Source: Alphaproteobacteria bacterium (lineage in GTDB: Bacteria > Pseudomonadota > Alphaproteobacteria > RF32 > CAG-239). Taken from it: DNA of 34,939 nucleotides. The translations under genes were made by a program, and so were the position numbers. The notes beneath the pieces are model-generated. The model ran no database searches, was not told where the DNA came from, and saw nothing but the letters and a program-made list of their open reading frames with translations. This document shows, piece after piece, positions 34,932-34,939 of this stretch. The stretch's first letter is position 1, and the number at the start of each line of letters is the position of its first letter. The DNA lies in the NCBI GenBank assembly GCA_015062235.1, contig SUUZ01000012.1, positions 1-34,939 of the forward strand, written 5' to 3'.

Positions 34932-34939
34932 ATGAAAAA
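34932..34939 (+). CDS. start of a gene cut by the window edge
   Basis: ATG at 34932 follows GGAG (34921-34924) and is the first codon of a frame beginning MK. The gene continues beyond the window, and nothing more can be said. Confidence 0.4.

Overview
The window is AT-rich bacterial DNA that looks chromosomal and most likely comes from a host-associated alphaproteobacterium. Three things point there: the lexA promoter carries the alphaproteobacterial SOS box (GTTC-N7-GTTC, read on the minus strand), a gene matches DUF3768, and housekeeping genes of Gram-negative type are present (meso-DAP-type murE, lysS, a lipoprotein, an FtsB-like protein). I cannot name the species from sequence alone.

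Layout. (1) 47-12768: thirteen tightly packed, mostly overlapping plus-strand genes forming one surface-polysaccharide operon. Its first two genes are not sugar enzymes. One is a serine-recombinase relative that has lost key catalytic arginines, the other is a protein made almost entirely of six helix-turn-helix units. Then come glycosyltransferases, an APH-like kinase, two nucleotidyltransferase-HAD fusions, a TagB/TagF-like transferase, a TagD-like cytidylyltransferase, a GDP-mannose dehydratase-like enzyme, an SGNH esterase and a WavE-like protein. Together they suggest a glycan carrying deoxyhexose (or deoxyheptose) and CDP-activated alditol phosphate. (2) 12738-13493: a scar. The 3' end of a lost ABC exporter gene follows the last sugar gene, facing a minus-strand HTH regulator with six tandem GGAAA-N6-TTTCC sites upstream of it.

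(3) 13500-26463: an accessory region. It holds ankyrin-repeat proteins, a DUF4143 ATPase with a two-copy palindromic operator, a TIR-like plus membrane-protein pair (probable antiphage unit), DUF3768/DUF1737 genes, a catalytic-domain-only tyrosine recombinase with a duplicated 3' end, a pentapeptide-repeat protein fused to an HTH, several unknowns, and a large serine recombinase whose frame runs into tRNA-Glu. That tRNA (26415-26489, minus) probably marks one end of an integrated element; I could not locate the other end.

(4) 26490-34939: core genome. In order: an unknown gene with a leader lacking a Shine-Dalgarno site, a divergent polysaccharide deacetylase plus lysS (minus), lexA, a small lipoprotein, an FtsB-like protein, a second unknown with a similar leader, murE (minus), a secreted protein, and a repeat-rich intergenic stretch leading to a gene cut by the window edge.
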